Of a stretch of 64,000 bases of DNA, positions 1-8,488 are shown piece by piece (position 1 is the first letter of the stretch; every line of letters begins with the position of its first letter). Source of the stretch: Streptomyces luteogriseus (GTDB lineage Bacteria > Actinomycetota > Actinomycetes > Streptomycetales > Streptomycetaceae). The stretch is from NCBI RefSeq assembly GCF_014205055.1, contig NZ_JACHMS010000001.1:5828001-5892000 (forward strand), given 5' to 3'. Position numbers and translations under genes: made by a program. The notes under the pieces were generated by a model, which saw only the letters and a program-made list of their open reading frames with translations, searched no databases and was not told where the DNA came from.

Positions 1-1370
1 GTTACGGGTTCCTGCTGTCCGTCGTGGCGACCGGTGCCCTGCTGACGCTCGCGCCGCGCTGGAGCGCAGGACTCCGGCGGCGCGGGGTCCCGCCGCGGGT
101 GGCTGAGGCGCTCGGCGCCGCCGCGGCCGCGCAGGCCCTGTGCGCGCCCATCGTCGCCGTGCTGTCGGCACGGGTGAGTCTGGTGGCGGTGCCGTGCAAT
201 CTGCTCGCGGAGTTCGCGATCGCACCGGCGACCGTGCTGGGGTTCGCGGCGCTGGCCACGGCGCCGGTGGCGATGCCCGTGGCCGAGTTCCTCGCCTGGT
301 GCGCGCACTGGCCCGCCGGGTGGATCGCGCGGATCGCCCGGACCGGGGCGGCGCTGCCGGGTGGGGGAGTGGACTGGCCGGGCAGTTGGGCGGGTGCGGC
401 GCTGCTCCTGGCCGTGACCCTGGTCGTGGTGCTCGTCGGACGGCGACTGCTCGGGCATCCCTGGTGGTGCGGGGCCTGCGGACTGCTGCTGGCGCTGGTC
501 GTGGTGCAGCCGCCGCCGCTGACCCGGGCGGTCACGGGCTGGCCGCCGACCGGCTGGCGGCTGGTGATGTGTGACGTGGGGCAGGGCGACGCCATGGTGC
601 TCGCGGCGGGCGAGGGGACCGGCGTGGTGGTGGACGCGGGGCCCGATCCGCGACTCGTCGACCACTGCCTGCGCTCACTGGGCATCAACAGGATCCCGCT
701 GGTCGTGCTCACCCACTTTCACGCCGATCACGTGGCGGGCCTGCCCGGGGTGCTGCGCGGCCGGGCGGTGGGGGCGATCGAGACGACCGGGTTGGAAGAG
801 CCCGCGGAACAGGCCGCGTTCGTGCGGAGGCTGGCGGCGGCGCAGCGGATCCCCGTGACGCGGGCGGCGGCCGGGGAGCAGCGGCGCACGGGGGAGTTGT
901 CCTGGCAGATCGTGTGGCCGCCCCCGAGCCCGCCGCCGGACTCGCCTCCGTGGCCGCCGCCGGGAACGCCTCCAGGAGCCCTTCCGGTCCACCCGCCGGA
1001 GCCGGAGGGGCCGAACGACGCCAGCGTCGCCATGCTGGTCCGCACGGCCGGACTGCGCCTGCTGCTCCTCGGAGACCTGGAGCCCCCGGCGCAGCGCGCC
1101 CTGGCGAGATCACCCGCGGCCGGGATGCTGGAGGGTGTGGACGTCCTGAAGGTCGCCCACCACGGCTCGGCCTACCAGGACCCGGGCCTCATACGACGGG
1201 CGGCACCGCGACTGGCCCTCATCTCCTGCGGCGAGAACTCGTACGGCCACCCGGCGCCCGGCACGGTCGCGGCGCTGCGCGCCGGGGGCGCGGCGGTGCT
1301 GCGGACGGACCGGGACGGCGCGCTCGCGGTCGCAGGAGGGGGCGGACAGCTGAAGGTGGCGCGAGACTGA
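1..1370 (+). CDS. comEC: ComEC/Rec2-family protein, 3' part
   Basis: Partial gene: the reading frame is already open at base 3, so the start lies upstream of the window. The visible part begins with hydrophobic segments of the competence-type membrane channel (to about base 560). A metallo-beta-lactamase domain follows, with GQGD, the zinc motif THFHADH (about base 711-731) and a second motif VAHHGSAY (about 1153). That order, membrane competence domain then C-terminal MBL domain, is typical of ComEC/Rec2 DNA-internalisation proteins. Natural competence is not established in Streptomyces, so the role there is open. A proline-rich stretch near base 920-1000 lies inside the MBL domain. It ends 4 bp before the next gene. 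Confidence 0.88.
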   Translation, partial: YGFLLSVVATGALLTLAPRWSAGLRRRGVPPRVAEALGAAAAAQALCAPIVAVLSARVSLVAVPCNLLAEFAIAPATVLGFAALATAPVAMPVAEFLAWCAHWPAGWIARIARTGAALPGGGVDWPGSWAGAALLLAVTLVVVLVGRRLLGHPWWCGACGLLLALVVVQPPPLTRAVTGWPPTGWRLVMCDVGQGDAMVLAAGEGTGVVVDAGPDPRLVDHCLRSLGINRIPLVVLTHFHADHVAGLPGVLRGRAVGAIETTGLEEPAEQAAFVRRLAAAQRIPVTRAAAGEQRRTGELSWQIVWPPPSPPPDSPPWPPPGTPPGALPVHPPEPEGPNDASVAMLVRTAGLRLLLLGDLEPPAQRALARSPAAGMLEGVDVLKVAHHGSAYQDPGLIRRAAPRLALISCGENSYGHPAPGTVAALRAGGAAVLRTDRDGALAVAGGGGQLKVARD

Positions 1371-1374
1371 GGGC

Positions 1375-2205
1375 ATGAACTCAGCACAGGTTGATGCCTA
1401 TCTCCGCCGACTGGGAGCAGAACACCCGGCGTGGCCCACCGTCGACGCGCTGCGGGAACTGCACCTGCGTCACCTGCGGACCGTGCCGTTCGAGAACCTC
1501 TCGATCCATCTGGGCGAGGAGATCGTGCTGGAGGAGAAGCACCTGCTGGACAAGGTGGTGGGCGCGCGGCGGGGCGGGTTCTGCTACGAACTCAACGGCT
1601 CCTTCGGAGCGTTGCTCGCCGCGCTGGGGTACGACGTGGCGCTGCTGGCGGGGCGGGTGTACGGGGACGAGGGGCGGCTCGGGATCCCCTACGACCATCT
1701 CGCGCTGCGGGTACGGACGGTGGACGGGGGCGACTGGCTGGCCGATGTCGGGTTCGGGGCGCACAGCCACCTTCCGCTGGCGTTCGGGGACCGGGGTGAG
1801 CAGGAGGACCCGGGAGGCACGTTCCGGATCGTCGAGGCGGGGCCGGACGCGGCCGGGGTGCGCGGCGGGCACGGCACGGTGGACGCGGCGGACCTGGACG
1901 TGTTCCGGGACGGCAGAGCGCAGTACCGACTGGAGGTGCGGCCGCGGGCGCTCGGTGACTTCGTGGCCGGGGCGTGGTGGCACAGCACGTCGTCGGGGTC
2001 GCATTTCACGCGGTCGCTGGTCTGTTCGCGGGTGACGGAGGAGGGAGGGCGGATCACGCTCAGCGGGCGCAGGCTCACGGTGACGGCGGCCGACGGGACG
2101 CGGGAGGAGCGGGAACTGGAGGCGGACGAGGAGATTCTGGGGGTGTACCGGGAGCGGTTCGGGATCGAGCTGGACAAGGTGCCGACGCTGCGAAATCCCG
2201 CGTAG
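1375..2205 (+). CDS. nat: arylamine N-acetyltransferase
   Basis: A 276-residue protein of the NAT family, which transfers acetyl from acetyl-CoA to arylamines or hydrazines. The Cys-His-Asp triad is visible: C70 in RRGGFCYELN, H108 in PYDHLALRV and D124 in LADVGFG. The N-terminal signature VPFENLSIHLG is also present, and the length matches the family (about 270-285). The ATG is 4 bp after the comEC stop, so it may be co-transcribed. Natural substrates in Streptomyces are often unknown; related enzymes also act as amide synthases in ansamycin pathways, but no such cluster is present here, so a stand-alone detoxification role is more likely. Confidence 0.93.
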   Translation: MNSAQVDAYLRRLGAEHPAWPTVDALRELHLRHLRTVPFENLSIHLGEEIVLEEKHLLDKVVGARRGGFCYELNGSFGALLAALGYDVALLAGRVYGDEGRLGIPYDHLALRVRTVDGGDWLADVGFGAHSHLPLAFGDRGEQEDPGGTFRIVEAGPDAAGVRGGHGTVDAADLDVFRDGRAQYRLEVRPRALGDFVAGAWWHSTSSGSHFTRSLVCSRVTEEGGRITLSGRRLTVTAADGTREERELEADEEILGVYRERFGIELDKVPTLRNPA

Positions 2206-2244
2206 ACGTCCATTCCGGCCACACGGGGCTACTCGTGCGTAGTA

Positions 2245-2260
2245 CCAGCACATGTGCTGG
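2245..2260. repeat. 16-bp perfect palindrome CCAGCACATGTGCTGG
   Basis: A perfect inverted repeat with no loop, in the gap between nat and the YceI gene, about 120 bp before the YceI start. No loop and no T-run argue for a protein-binding site rather than a terminator. A 10-bp direct repeat, TGATCAACAG twice in tandem, follows at 2330-2349. Function is unknown. Confidence 0.5.
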
Positions 2261-2379
2261 ATTCCCGTGATGTGGTCCCGTGTTGCCTCGAAAGCCTCAC
2301 CGGTGGTCGAATGCGTCTCCGGCAAGATGTGATCAACAGTGATCAACAGGGGATTTCGAGTCACTCAGGGGAGTCGTGG

Positions 2380-3261
2380 ATGATCGGCCGCTGGCGGGCA
2401 AGCCGCACCGACCGGGTGCAACGGACGAGTCCCCTGGCGGCGGTGCCGACGCCGCCCAGCGCGGGGGTGCTGGCCTGCCGGGTGCTGGACCCGGTCAACG
2501 AGCCGGTCAGGCACGCGGAGTTCGCGGTCACCGACGCCGCGGGGCGGCCGGTGGTCAGCGGGGGAGCCGATCCGTACGGGTCGTTCGTGACGACCGTGCC
2601 CGCCGGGGAGTACCGGCTCGCGGTGTCGGCGGAGGGGTACACGCCGTACCGGGCGACGACCCAGGTCGCTGAGAACGCGCTCGCGTCCTTCGGGGACGTG
2701 ACGCTGCAGGTGGCCCGGCCGCCGGAGCTTCCCGATGCCGGTGACTGGGAGATCGAGTCGGCGCACTCCTCGATCGGCTTCACCGCGCGGCACATCGGAC
2801 TGGCCCGGATCCACGGGCGGTTCAAGTCGTTCGCGGGGGTCATTCGGGTCGCCGAGCAGATGGAGCGGTCGGCGATGCACGTGGTGATCGACGCGGCGTC
2901 CATCGACACCGACATGAGGATGCGCGACGACCATCTGCGCTCGGCGGACTTCCTGGACGTGGAGAACTTCCCGACGCTGGAGTTCTACAGCGAACGTTTC
3001 GTGCACAAGGGCGGGAACCGTTGGGCCGTGACGGGGGCGCTGTCGCTGCACGGCGTGACGCGGACGGTCACGCTGGACACGGAGTACCTGGGGCTGGGCA
3101 ACGGCATGGAGGGCGAGGTGCGGGCGGCCTGCCGGGCCACGACCGAACTGCACCGGGACGACTTCACCGTGAGCTGGCAGACCATGCTGGCGCGGGGCAT
3201 CGCGGTGGTGGGGCCGAGCATCAGGGTCGACCTCGATGTGCAGGTCGTGCGCAAGGGCTGA
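2380..3261 (+). CDS. YceI family protein with N-terminal carboxypeptidase-regulatory-like domain
   Basis: A 293-residue protein if it starts at ATG 2380, which has GGGGAG a few bases upstream; the frame stays open to 2254 but without a comparable ribosome site. Residues about 25-105 look like a carboxypeptidase regulatory-like beta-sandwich (VLDPVNEPVRHAEFAVTDAAG). Residues about 120-290 form a YceI lipocalin-like domain, with WEIESAHSSIGFTARH at its start and the LRSADFLDVENFPTLEF signature. YceI domains bind polyisoprenoids or other amphiphiles in a beta-barrel. Unlike many YceI proteins there is no signal peptide, so it is probably cytoplasmic. The ligand is not known. Confidence 0.85.
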   Translation: MIGRWRASRTDRVQRTSPLAAVPTPPSAGVLACRVLDPVNEPVRHAEFAVTDAAGRPVVSGGADPYGSFVTTVPAGEYRLAVSAEGYTPYRATTQVAENALASFGDVTLQVARPPELPDAGDWEIESAHSSIGFTARHIGLARIHGRFKSFAGVIRVAEQMERSAMHVVIDAASIDTDMRMRDDHLRSADFLDVENFPTLEFYSERFVHKGGNRWAVTGALSLHGVTRTVTLDTEYLGLGNGMEGEVRAACRATTELHRDDFTVSWQTMLARGIAVVGPSIRVDLDVQVVRKG

Positions 3262-3290
3262 GCGACCGGGCCGCTGTGCGGTGTCGGACA

Positions 3291-3545
3291 ATGTCCGGCG
3301 TGAGTGATGTGCGACATGTGCTGGTACTGCCCGACCGTGATGCCGCGGAAGAGGTGGTGGACGCGCTGCGGGAGAGGTTCGGGGTCTCCGAGGAGCCGCA
3401 GCTGGTGCGGGATGCGCTGGCCGGTGAGGACGACGCCGAGGACGCGCAGTGGCTGGTCGTCCTGCGGGACGAGGACGAGCGGATGGATTCCGTGGAGCTG
3501 GACCGGCTGGCCGGCGAGTGGGAGGGCTGGCGGGAGGAGCCGTAG
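3291..3545 (+). CDS. small acidic protein of unknown function
   Basis: An 84-residue acidic protein (ATG 3291; a GTG at 3300 is also possible) between the YceI gene and holA. The reading frame has the G/C third-position bias expected of a real gene. It contains HVLVLPDRDAAEEVVDALRERFG, which looks like a beta-alpha unit, and an Asp/Glu-rich C-terminal half. There are no catalytic motifs, membrane segments or signal peptide. I do not recognise a named family. Its position 29 bp after the YceI stop suggests co-transcription. Confidence 0.65.
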   Translation: MSGVSDVRHVLVLPDRDAAEEVVDALRERFGVSEEPQLVRDALAGEDDAEDAQWLVVLRDEDERMDSVELDRLAGEWEGWREEP

Positions 3546-3643
3546 CGGCTCCCGGTCCCGTCTGCGCGCACGGCCCGGGCCGTGGGGAGCCTGGCCCGGT
3601 CCGCCGGGACCCGATGTCAGTGGCGCGTGGGATGCTTGGCGCG

Positions 3644-4633
3644 ATGGCCAGGAAGACTGCGAATGACGACCCCCTCGCCCCGGTGACGCTCGCCGTGGGC
3701 CAGGAGGACCTGCTCCTCGACCGTGCCGTGCAGGAGGTGGTGGCCGCGGCGAAGGCCGCCGACGCCGACACGGACGTACGGGACCTGACCCCGGACCAGT
3801 TGCAGCCCGGCACCCTCGCCGAGCTGACGAGCCCGTCGCTCTTCGCGGAGCGCAAGGTCGTGGTCGTACGCAACGCGCAGGATCTGTCGGCCGACACGAT
3901 CAAGGACGTGAAGGCGTACCTCGGGGCCCCGGCCGAGGAGATCACCCTGGTGCTGCTGCATGCGGGCGGGGCCAAAGGCAAGGGGCTGCTCGACGCCGCA
4001 CGCAAGGCCGGGGCGCGTGAGGTGGCCTGCCCGAAGATGACGAAGCCGGCGGACCGGCTGGCGTTCGTGCGGGGCGAGTTCCGGGCGACGGGGAGATCCG
4101 CCACGCCGGAGGCGTGCCAGACGCTCGTCGACGCGATCGGCAGCGATCTGCGGGAGCTGGCCTCGGCGGTGTCGCAGCTGGTCGCGGACGTCGAGGGGAC
4201 GATCGACGAGGCCGTCGTCGGGCGGTACTACACCGGGCGGGCCGAGGCGTCGAGCTTCACGGTCGCCGACCGGGCCGTCGAGGGGCGGACGGCGGAGGCC
4301 CTGGAGGCGCTGCGCTGGTCGCTGGCGACCGGGGTCGCGCCGGTACTGATCACGAGCGCGCTCGCACAGGGCGTCCGGGCGATCGGGAAGCTGTCCTCGG
4401 CCCGCGGGGGCCGCCCGGCCGACCTCGCGCGGGAGCTGGGCATGCCGCCCTGGAAGATCGACCGGGTGCGGCAGCAGATGCGCGGCTGGACTCCGGACGG
4501 GGTGTCCATCGCGCTGCGCGCGGTGGCCGAGGCGGACGCGGGGGTGAAGGGCGGCGGCGACGACCCCGCGTACGCGCTGGAGAAGGCAGTGGTCACCATC
4601 GCCCGGGCGGCCCGCTCCAGGGGACGCGGCTAG
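3644..4633 (+). CDS. holA: DNA polymerase III delta subunit
   Basis: A 329-residue clamp-loader subunit. It opens the beta sliding clamp together with gamma/tau and delta prime. The N-terminal Rossmann-like region (LAVGQEDLLLDRAVQEVV), the central LFAERKVVVVRNAQ strand and the C-terminal helical collar (EALEALRWSLATGVAPVLITSAL) are typical of HolA. The chosen ATG begins MARKTANDDPLAP; an upstream in-frame ATG at 3614 would add ten residues with no family support. In many bacteria holA lies near comEC and rpsT, as here. Confidence 0.93.
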   Translation: MARKTANDDPLAPVTLAVGQEDLLLDRAVQEVVAAAKAADADTDVRDLTPDQLQPGTLAELTSPSLFAERKVVVVRNAQDLSADTIKDVKAYLGAPAEEITLVLLHAGGAKGKGLLDAARKAGAREVACPKMTKPADRLAFVRGEFRATGRSATPEACQTLVDAIGSDLRELASAVSQLVADVEGTIDEAVVGRYYTGRAEASSFTVADRAVEGRTAEALEALRWSLATGVAPVLITSALAQGVRAIGKLSSARGGRPADLARELGMPPWKIDRVRQQMRGWTPDGVSIALRAVAEADAGVKGGGDDPAYALEKAVVTIARAARSRGRG

Positions 4634-4725
4634 CGGGGCCGACCCCGGCCGATCGGACTCGGGCCAGGGGCGACCTTCCTCCCCGGCCCGGCCCGGCGCG
4701 GCTCGTGCCAGGCACCGCCTCCGCC

Positions 4726-5151
4726 TCAGAACACGGGCTCACCCATCCCCAGCAGGTTGCCCTCGCTGTCGTGGAACCAGGCGCCGCGTTCGCCCCGTGC
4801 GCCCTTGCTCGGATAGTTGCCCTCGACCTCGGCGATCCCGCCCCGGGTGCGGAAGCCGGGGGCGTCGACCTCCTCGAAGACCACGCCGCGCCGCTTCAGC
4901 TCGGCGACCGCCGCCTCGATGTCCTCGACCTCCAGCGCCATCTGCGTGAAGGTGCCGGGCGAGGTTCCCGTCGACCGGAACAGCACGAACTCCGCGCCAC
5001 CGCAGCGGTACAGAAGCCCGCCGGGGCGTTCGTCCACGGGGTCCAGACCGAGTTTCTCCGAGTAGAAGCGCCGTGCCCGCTCCAGGTCCTGGGCGGGGAG
5101 CCTGGTCGCCGCGCGGACCAGGGCCGGCGCGTTCGTGTCGTCTGCGTCCAT
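4726..5151 (-). CDS. VOC (glyoxalase/bleomycin-resistance fold) protein
   Basis: A 141-residue protein starting at ATG 5151. It has two beta-alpha-beta-beta-beta halves: RLPAQDLERARRFYSEKLGL at the start, and IEAAVAELKRRGVVFEEVDAPG with WFHDSEGNLLGMGEP at the end. Conserved Glu and His metal-ligand positions appear to be present. Members include glyoxalase I, ring-cleavage dioxygenases and resistance proteins, and the substrate cannot be read from sequence. It is transcribed divergently from the NTF2-like gene, the two starts lying about 100 bp apart. Confidence 0.82.
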   Translation of the reverse strand: MDADDTNAPALVRAATRLPAQDLERARRFYSEKLGLDPVDERPGGLLYRCGGAEFVLFRSTGTSPGTFTQMALEVEDIEAAVAELKRRGVVFEEVDAPGFRTRGGIAEVEGNYPSKGARGERGAWFHDSEGNLLGMGEPVF

Positions 5152-5251
5152 GTCTCCACTGTGCCGTGATCGAGTCGCCCTCCTCCTGCCGAAGAGGAGA
5201 ATCGGGTGTATCAGCCGTACGTCGCCGAGTGACGGAGAGGTGGCGAGGGTC

Positions 5252-5647
5252 ATGGCTGAGCACCCGCACGCAACGCTGGTCCGCAAGGGGTTCGAGGCCT
5301 TCTCGCGCGGTGATCTGGACACCCTGCGGGAACTGATCGCCAGGGACGCGACGCATCACGTGCCCGGCAGTCACCCGCTTTCTGGTGACTTCAAGGGCCA
5401 GGACGCGATCATGGACATGTACCGGCGGCTGGGCGAGGAGACCGCCGGGTCGATGCGTCTGGAGATGCTCGGCATCGCCGTCGACGGCCGGGGGCACGCG
5501 GTCGGCATGTGCAGGTTCACCGCCGAGCGGCAGGGCAGGAAGCTGGACGACACCGGCTGCATCGTCTTCCGGATCGTCGGCGACAAGGTCACCGACCTCG
5601 ACGAATGCGTCGAGGACATCGAGAAGAACGACGAGTTCTGGTCGTAG
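5252..5647 (+). CDS. NTF2-like (SnoaL-type) protein
   Basis: A 131-residue protein starting at ATG 5252 behind a GGAGAGG-like ribosome site. The pattern LVRKGFEAFSRGDLDTLRELIARDATHHVPG is the classic cone-shaped NTF2/SnoaL beginning, a small alpha-beta barrel used by cyclases, isomerases and limonene epoxide hydrolases or simply for ligand binding. The second half (HAVGMCRFTAERQGRKLDDTG) fits the barrel strands. There is no biosynthetic context, so the ligand is unknown. Confidence 0.8.
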   Translation: MAEHPHATLVRKGFEAFSRGDLDTLRELIARDATHHVPGSHPLSGDFKGQDAIMDMYRRLGEETAGSMRLEMLGIAVDGRGHAVGMCRFTAERQGRKLDDTGCIVFRIVGDKVTDLDECVEDIEKNDEFWS

Positions 5648-5696
5648 GGCCACGGACCGGGCAGGCATCGCCGGCGCCGGGGGCAGACAGGCCGAA

Positions 5697-5739
5697 AGGC
5701 CCCGCCCGCCGCCCTGGGGAAGGGCGGAAAGCGAGGCCT
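5697..5739. terminator. GC-rich hairpin between convergent NTF2-like and rpsT genes
   Basis: A long imperfect stem: outer arms AGGCC/GGCCT and inner arms CGCCCT/AGGGCG around a GGGGA loop. It lies between the stops of two converging genes (5647 and 5862), where a bidirectional terminator is expected. There is no clear T-run, as is usual in Streptomyces. Confidence 0.5.
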
Positions 5740-5861
5740 TCGGTTCAAGCTGCGGGATCCGCGCCCGCGTGGCGAACGCAGGCCGCGCGCGGATCCGGGG
5801 GTGCCGGACGGGAGCGGATGAGAGAGGGCCCGCTCGATTCCCTCCGGCGTCACATCAGATG

Positions 5862-6128
5862 TCAGCCCTTGAGCGCGTCGACCTTCTGAGCCAGCGCGGA
5901 CTTCTTGTTGGCAGCCTGGTTCTTGTGGATGACGCCCTTGGAGACGGCCTTGTCGAGGTGACGCGCGGCGAGGCGCTGGTACTCGGTGGCCTTCTCGACG
6001 TCACCCGCGGCAGCAGCCTCACGGGCCTTGCGGATCGCGGTCTTGAGGGAGGACTTGACGGCCTTGTTGCGCAGCCGCGCCTTCTCGTTGGTCTTGATCC
6101 GCTTGATCTGGGACTTGATGTTCGCCAC
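5862..6128 (-). CDS. rpsT: 30S ribosomal protein S20
   Basis: An 88-residue basic protein, the normal S20 length. It starts with MANIKSQIKRIKTNEKAR and ends KKSALAQKVDALKG, both family signatures. S20 binds 16S rRNA in the body of the small subunit early in assembly. The start is GTG at 6128, preceded by GAGAAGG. The gene is divergent from lepA, an arrangement that is common in Actinobacteria. Confidence 0.97.
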   Translation of the reverse strand: MANIKSQIKRIKTNEKARLRNKAVKSSLKTAIRKAREAAAAGDVEKATEYQRLAARHLDKAVSKGVIHKNQAANKKSALAQKVDALKG

Positions 6129-6277
6129 GAATGAGCCTTCTCAGGTTCTGGCACGAGGCCGCACGGACACCGCACGATTCCCGCACCGGGTGATTTCTTG
6201 AGGTCGTGCCTCGTGCGAGAGGGCATGAGGCACAGCCACCCAGGCTACCAGTGGGCCCTTGCGCGGCCCAAACCCGG

Positions 6278-6304
6278 CCATGGTCCCCACCCGTGGGACC
6301 ATGG
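6278..6304. promoter_or_regulatory. 10-bp perfect inverted repeat upstream of lepA
   Basis: The arms CCATGGTCCC and GGGACCATGG are perfect complements around a 7-nt loop. They lie between the divergent rpsT and lepA genes, ending 65 bp before the lepA GTG. Because no gene ends here it is unlikely to be a plain terminator. A regulator site or a structured lepA 5' leader is more plausible. Confidence 0.45.
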
Positions 6305-6369
6305 AGGCTACGTATCGATCCGACCCGAGACCGCAGACACTGCGGACGCCTCAAGAATCAGGACCCTGC

Positions 6370-8238
6370 GTGCCCGCGATCCCCAGCCACGTGCCCGAGC
6401 CGAGCCGTACCGACCCGGCTCTGATCCGCAACTTCTGCATCATCGCGCACATCGACCACGGCAAGTCCACGCTCGCCGACCGGATGCTCCAGCTGACCGG
6501 AGTGGTCGAGCAGCGACAGATGCGCGCCCAGTACCTCGACCGCATGGACATCGAGCGCGAGCGTGGCATCACGATCAAGTCACAGGCGGTGCGTCTGCCG
6601 TGGGCCCCGACCCACGACAAGAACGACACGCACATCCTGAACATGATCGACACCCCCGGGCACGTCGACTTCACCTATGAGGTCTCCCGGTCGCTCGCCG
6701 CGTGCGAGGGGACCATCCTCCTGGTCGACGCCGCCCAGGGCATCGAGGCGCAGACCCTCGCCAACCTCTACCTGGCGATGGAGAACGACCTCAAGATCAT
6801 CCCGGTGCTGAACAAGATCGACCTGCCGGCCGCGCAGCCCGAGAAGTTCTCCGAGGAGCTCGCCAACCTCATCGGCTGCCAGCCCGAGGACGTGCTCAAG
6901 GTCTCGGCGAAGACCGGCATCGGCGTGGACGCGCTCCTGGACCGGGTCGTCCGCGACGTCCCGCCCCCGGTCGGCGTCAAGGATGCCCCCGCCCGCGCGA
7001 TGATCTTCGACTCGGTCTACGACTCCTACCGTGGCGTGGTCACGTACGTCCGTGTCGTCGACGGGCAGCTCAACAAGCGCGAGCGCATCAAGATGATGTC
7101 GACCGGCGCCACGCACGAGCTCCTGGAGATCGGCGTCTCGTCGCCCGAGATGACCCCGGCCGACGGCATCGGCGTCGGCGAGGTGGGCTACATCATCACC
7201 GGCGTGAAGGACGTCCGTCAGTCCAAGGTCGGTGACACCATCACCAGCAAGGACAAGGGCGCCACCGAGGCCCTCGGCGGGTACAAGGACCCGAAGCCGA
7301 TGGTCTTCTCCGGCCTCTATCCGCTGGACGGCTCGGACTACCCCGACCTCCGCGAGGCGCTGGACAAGCTCCAGCTCAACGACGCCGCCCTGGTCTACGA
7401 GCCCGAGACCTCCGCGGCCCTCGGCTTCGGCTTCCGTGTCGGCTTCCTCGGCCTGCTGCACCTGGACGTCATCCGTGAGCGCCTGGAGCGCGAGTTCAAC
7501 CTCGAACTCATCGCCACCGCGCCCAACGTGGTCTACCGCGTGATCATGGAGGACGGGAAGGAGCACACGGTCACCAACCCGAGCGAGTTCCCCGAGGGCA
7601 AGATCGACAAGGTCTTCGAGCCGGTCGTCCGGGCCACGATCCTCGCCCCCAGCGAGTTCATCGGCTCGATCATGGAGCTCTGCCAGACCCGTCGCGGCAC
7701 GCTCCTCGGCATGGACTACCTCTCCGAGGACCGCGTCGAGATCCGCTACACGCTCCCCCTCGCGGAGATCGTCTTCGACTTCTTCGACAACCTGAAGTCC
7801 AAGACCCGCGGCTACGCCTCCCTGGACTACGAGCCCACCGGCGAGCAGGACGCCCAGCTGGTGAAGGTCGACATCCTGCTGCACGGCGACCGTGTCGACG
7901 CCTTCTCCGCCGTCACCCACAAGGACGCCGCGTACGCGTACGGAGTGCGGCTCGTCGCCAAGCTGCGCGAGCTGATCCCGCGCCAGGCCTTCGAGATCCC
8001 CGTGCAGGCGGCCATCGGCTCCCGGGTCATCGCCCGCGAGACCATCCGCGCCATCCGCAAGGACGTCCTCGCCAAGTGCTACGGCGGTGACATCTCCCGT
8101 AAGCGGAAGCTGCTGGAGAAGCAGAAGGAGGGCAAGAAGCGGATGAAGATGGTGGGTTCCGTAGAGGTTCCGCAGGAGGCCTTCATCGCGGTCCTGTCCA
8201 GTGATGACAGCGCGGGGTCGGGCAAGGGCAAGAAGTAA
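6370..8238 (+). CDS. lepA: elongation factor 4 (LepA), ribosome-associated GTPase
   Basis: A 622-residue translational GTPase. The G motifs are visible: AHIDHGKST (G1), DTPGHVDF (G3) and NKIDLP (G4). EF4-specific features follow, including KPMVFSGLYPLDGSDYPDLREAL and the C-terminal CTD ending KKRMKMVGSVEVPQEAF. EF4 acts on stalled or pretranslocation ribosomes and in 30S biogenesis. GTG 6370 is chosen because the protein then begins MPAIPSHVPEPSRTDP, which fits actinobacterial LepA; upstream in-frame starts add unsupported sequence. A strong hairpin follows the gene. Confidence 0.97.
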   Translation: MPAIPSHVPEPSRTDPALIRNFCIIAHIDHGKSTLADRMLQLTGVVEQRQMRAQYLDRMDIERERGITIKSQAVRLPWAPTHDKNDTHILNMIDTPGHVDFTYEVSRSLAACEGTILLVDAAQGIEAQTLANLYLAMENDLKIIPVLNKIDLPAAQPEKFSEELANLIGCQPEDVLKVSAKTGIGVDALLDRVVRDVPPPVGVKDAPARAMIFDSVYDSYRGVVTYVRVVDGQLNKRERIKMMSTGATHELLEIGVSSPEMTPADGIGVGEVGYIITGVKDVRQSKVGDTITSKDKGATEALGGYKDPKPMVFSGLYPLDGSDYPDLREALDKLQLNDAALVYEPETSAALGFGFRVGFLGLLHLDVIRERLEREFNLELIATAPNVVYRVIMEDGKEHTVTNPSEFPEGKIDKVFEPVVRATILAPSEFIGSIMELCQTRRGTLLGMDYLSEDRVEIRYTLPLAEIVFDFFDNLKSKTRGYASLDYEPTGEQDAQLVKVDILLHGDRVDAFSAVTHKDAAYAYGVRLVAKLRELIPRQAFEIPVQAAIGSRVIARETIRAIRKDVLAKCYGGDISRKRKLLEKQKEGKKRMKMVGSVEVPQEAFIAVLSSDDSAGSGKGKK

Positions 8239-8277
8239 TCACGGATTACCGTGGGTTACACCGCAATCCGGGTTGAA

Positions 8278-8313
8278 CAGGGGCCCGTCGTGCGAAAGTA
8301 CGGCGGGCCCCTG
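8278..8313 (+). terminator. lepA terminator hairpin
   Basis: The perfect arms CAGGGGCCCG and CGGGCCCCTG, with a GTCG-type extension, enclose a short loop 39 bp after the lepA stop. A strong GC stem with no T-run is typical of Streptomyces terminators. Confidence 0.8.
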
Positions 8314-8404
8314 CGCGTTCCCGGGGTGGCTCTCGGTACGAAGTGACAGGCCGCAGCCCCTTACGCGGGGGACGGTCGCCCTTTACTCTGATCCCTGCTC
8401 GATA

Positions 8405-8440
8405 GTTACTCGCGAGTTAAACAAGGGCTCGTGAGTAAAC
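8405..8440. promoter_or_regulatory. repeated operator-like motif upstream of fadD-type gene
   Basis: Two related motifs, CTCGCGAGTTAAAC (8409-8422) and CTCGTGAGTAAAC (8428-8440), are spaced 19 bp apart, about two helical turns. The first contains the perfect palindrome ACTCGCGAGT. They lie 49-84 bp before the acyl-CoA ligase start. TetR-family regulators of fatty-acid catabolism in Actinobacteria are known to bind TTACT...AGTAA-type sites, so lipid-responsive repression is a reasonable inference. Confidence 0.45.
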
Positions 8441-8488
8441 CCAGCCGCACCTGAGCCAGCCGCATCGTCGCGGGCCCCGGAGGATGTC

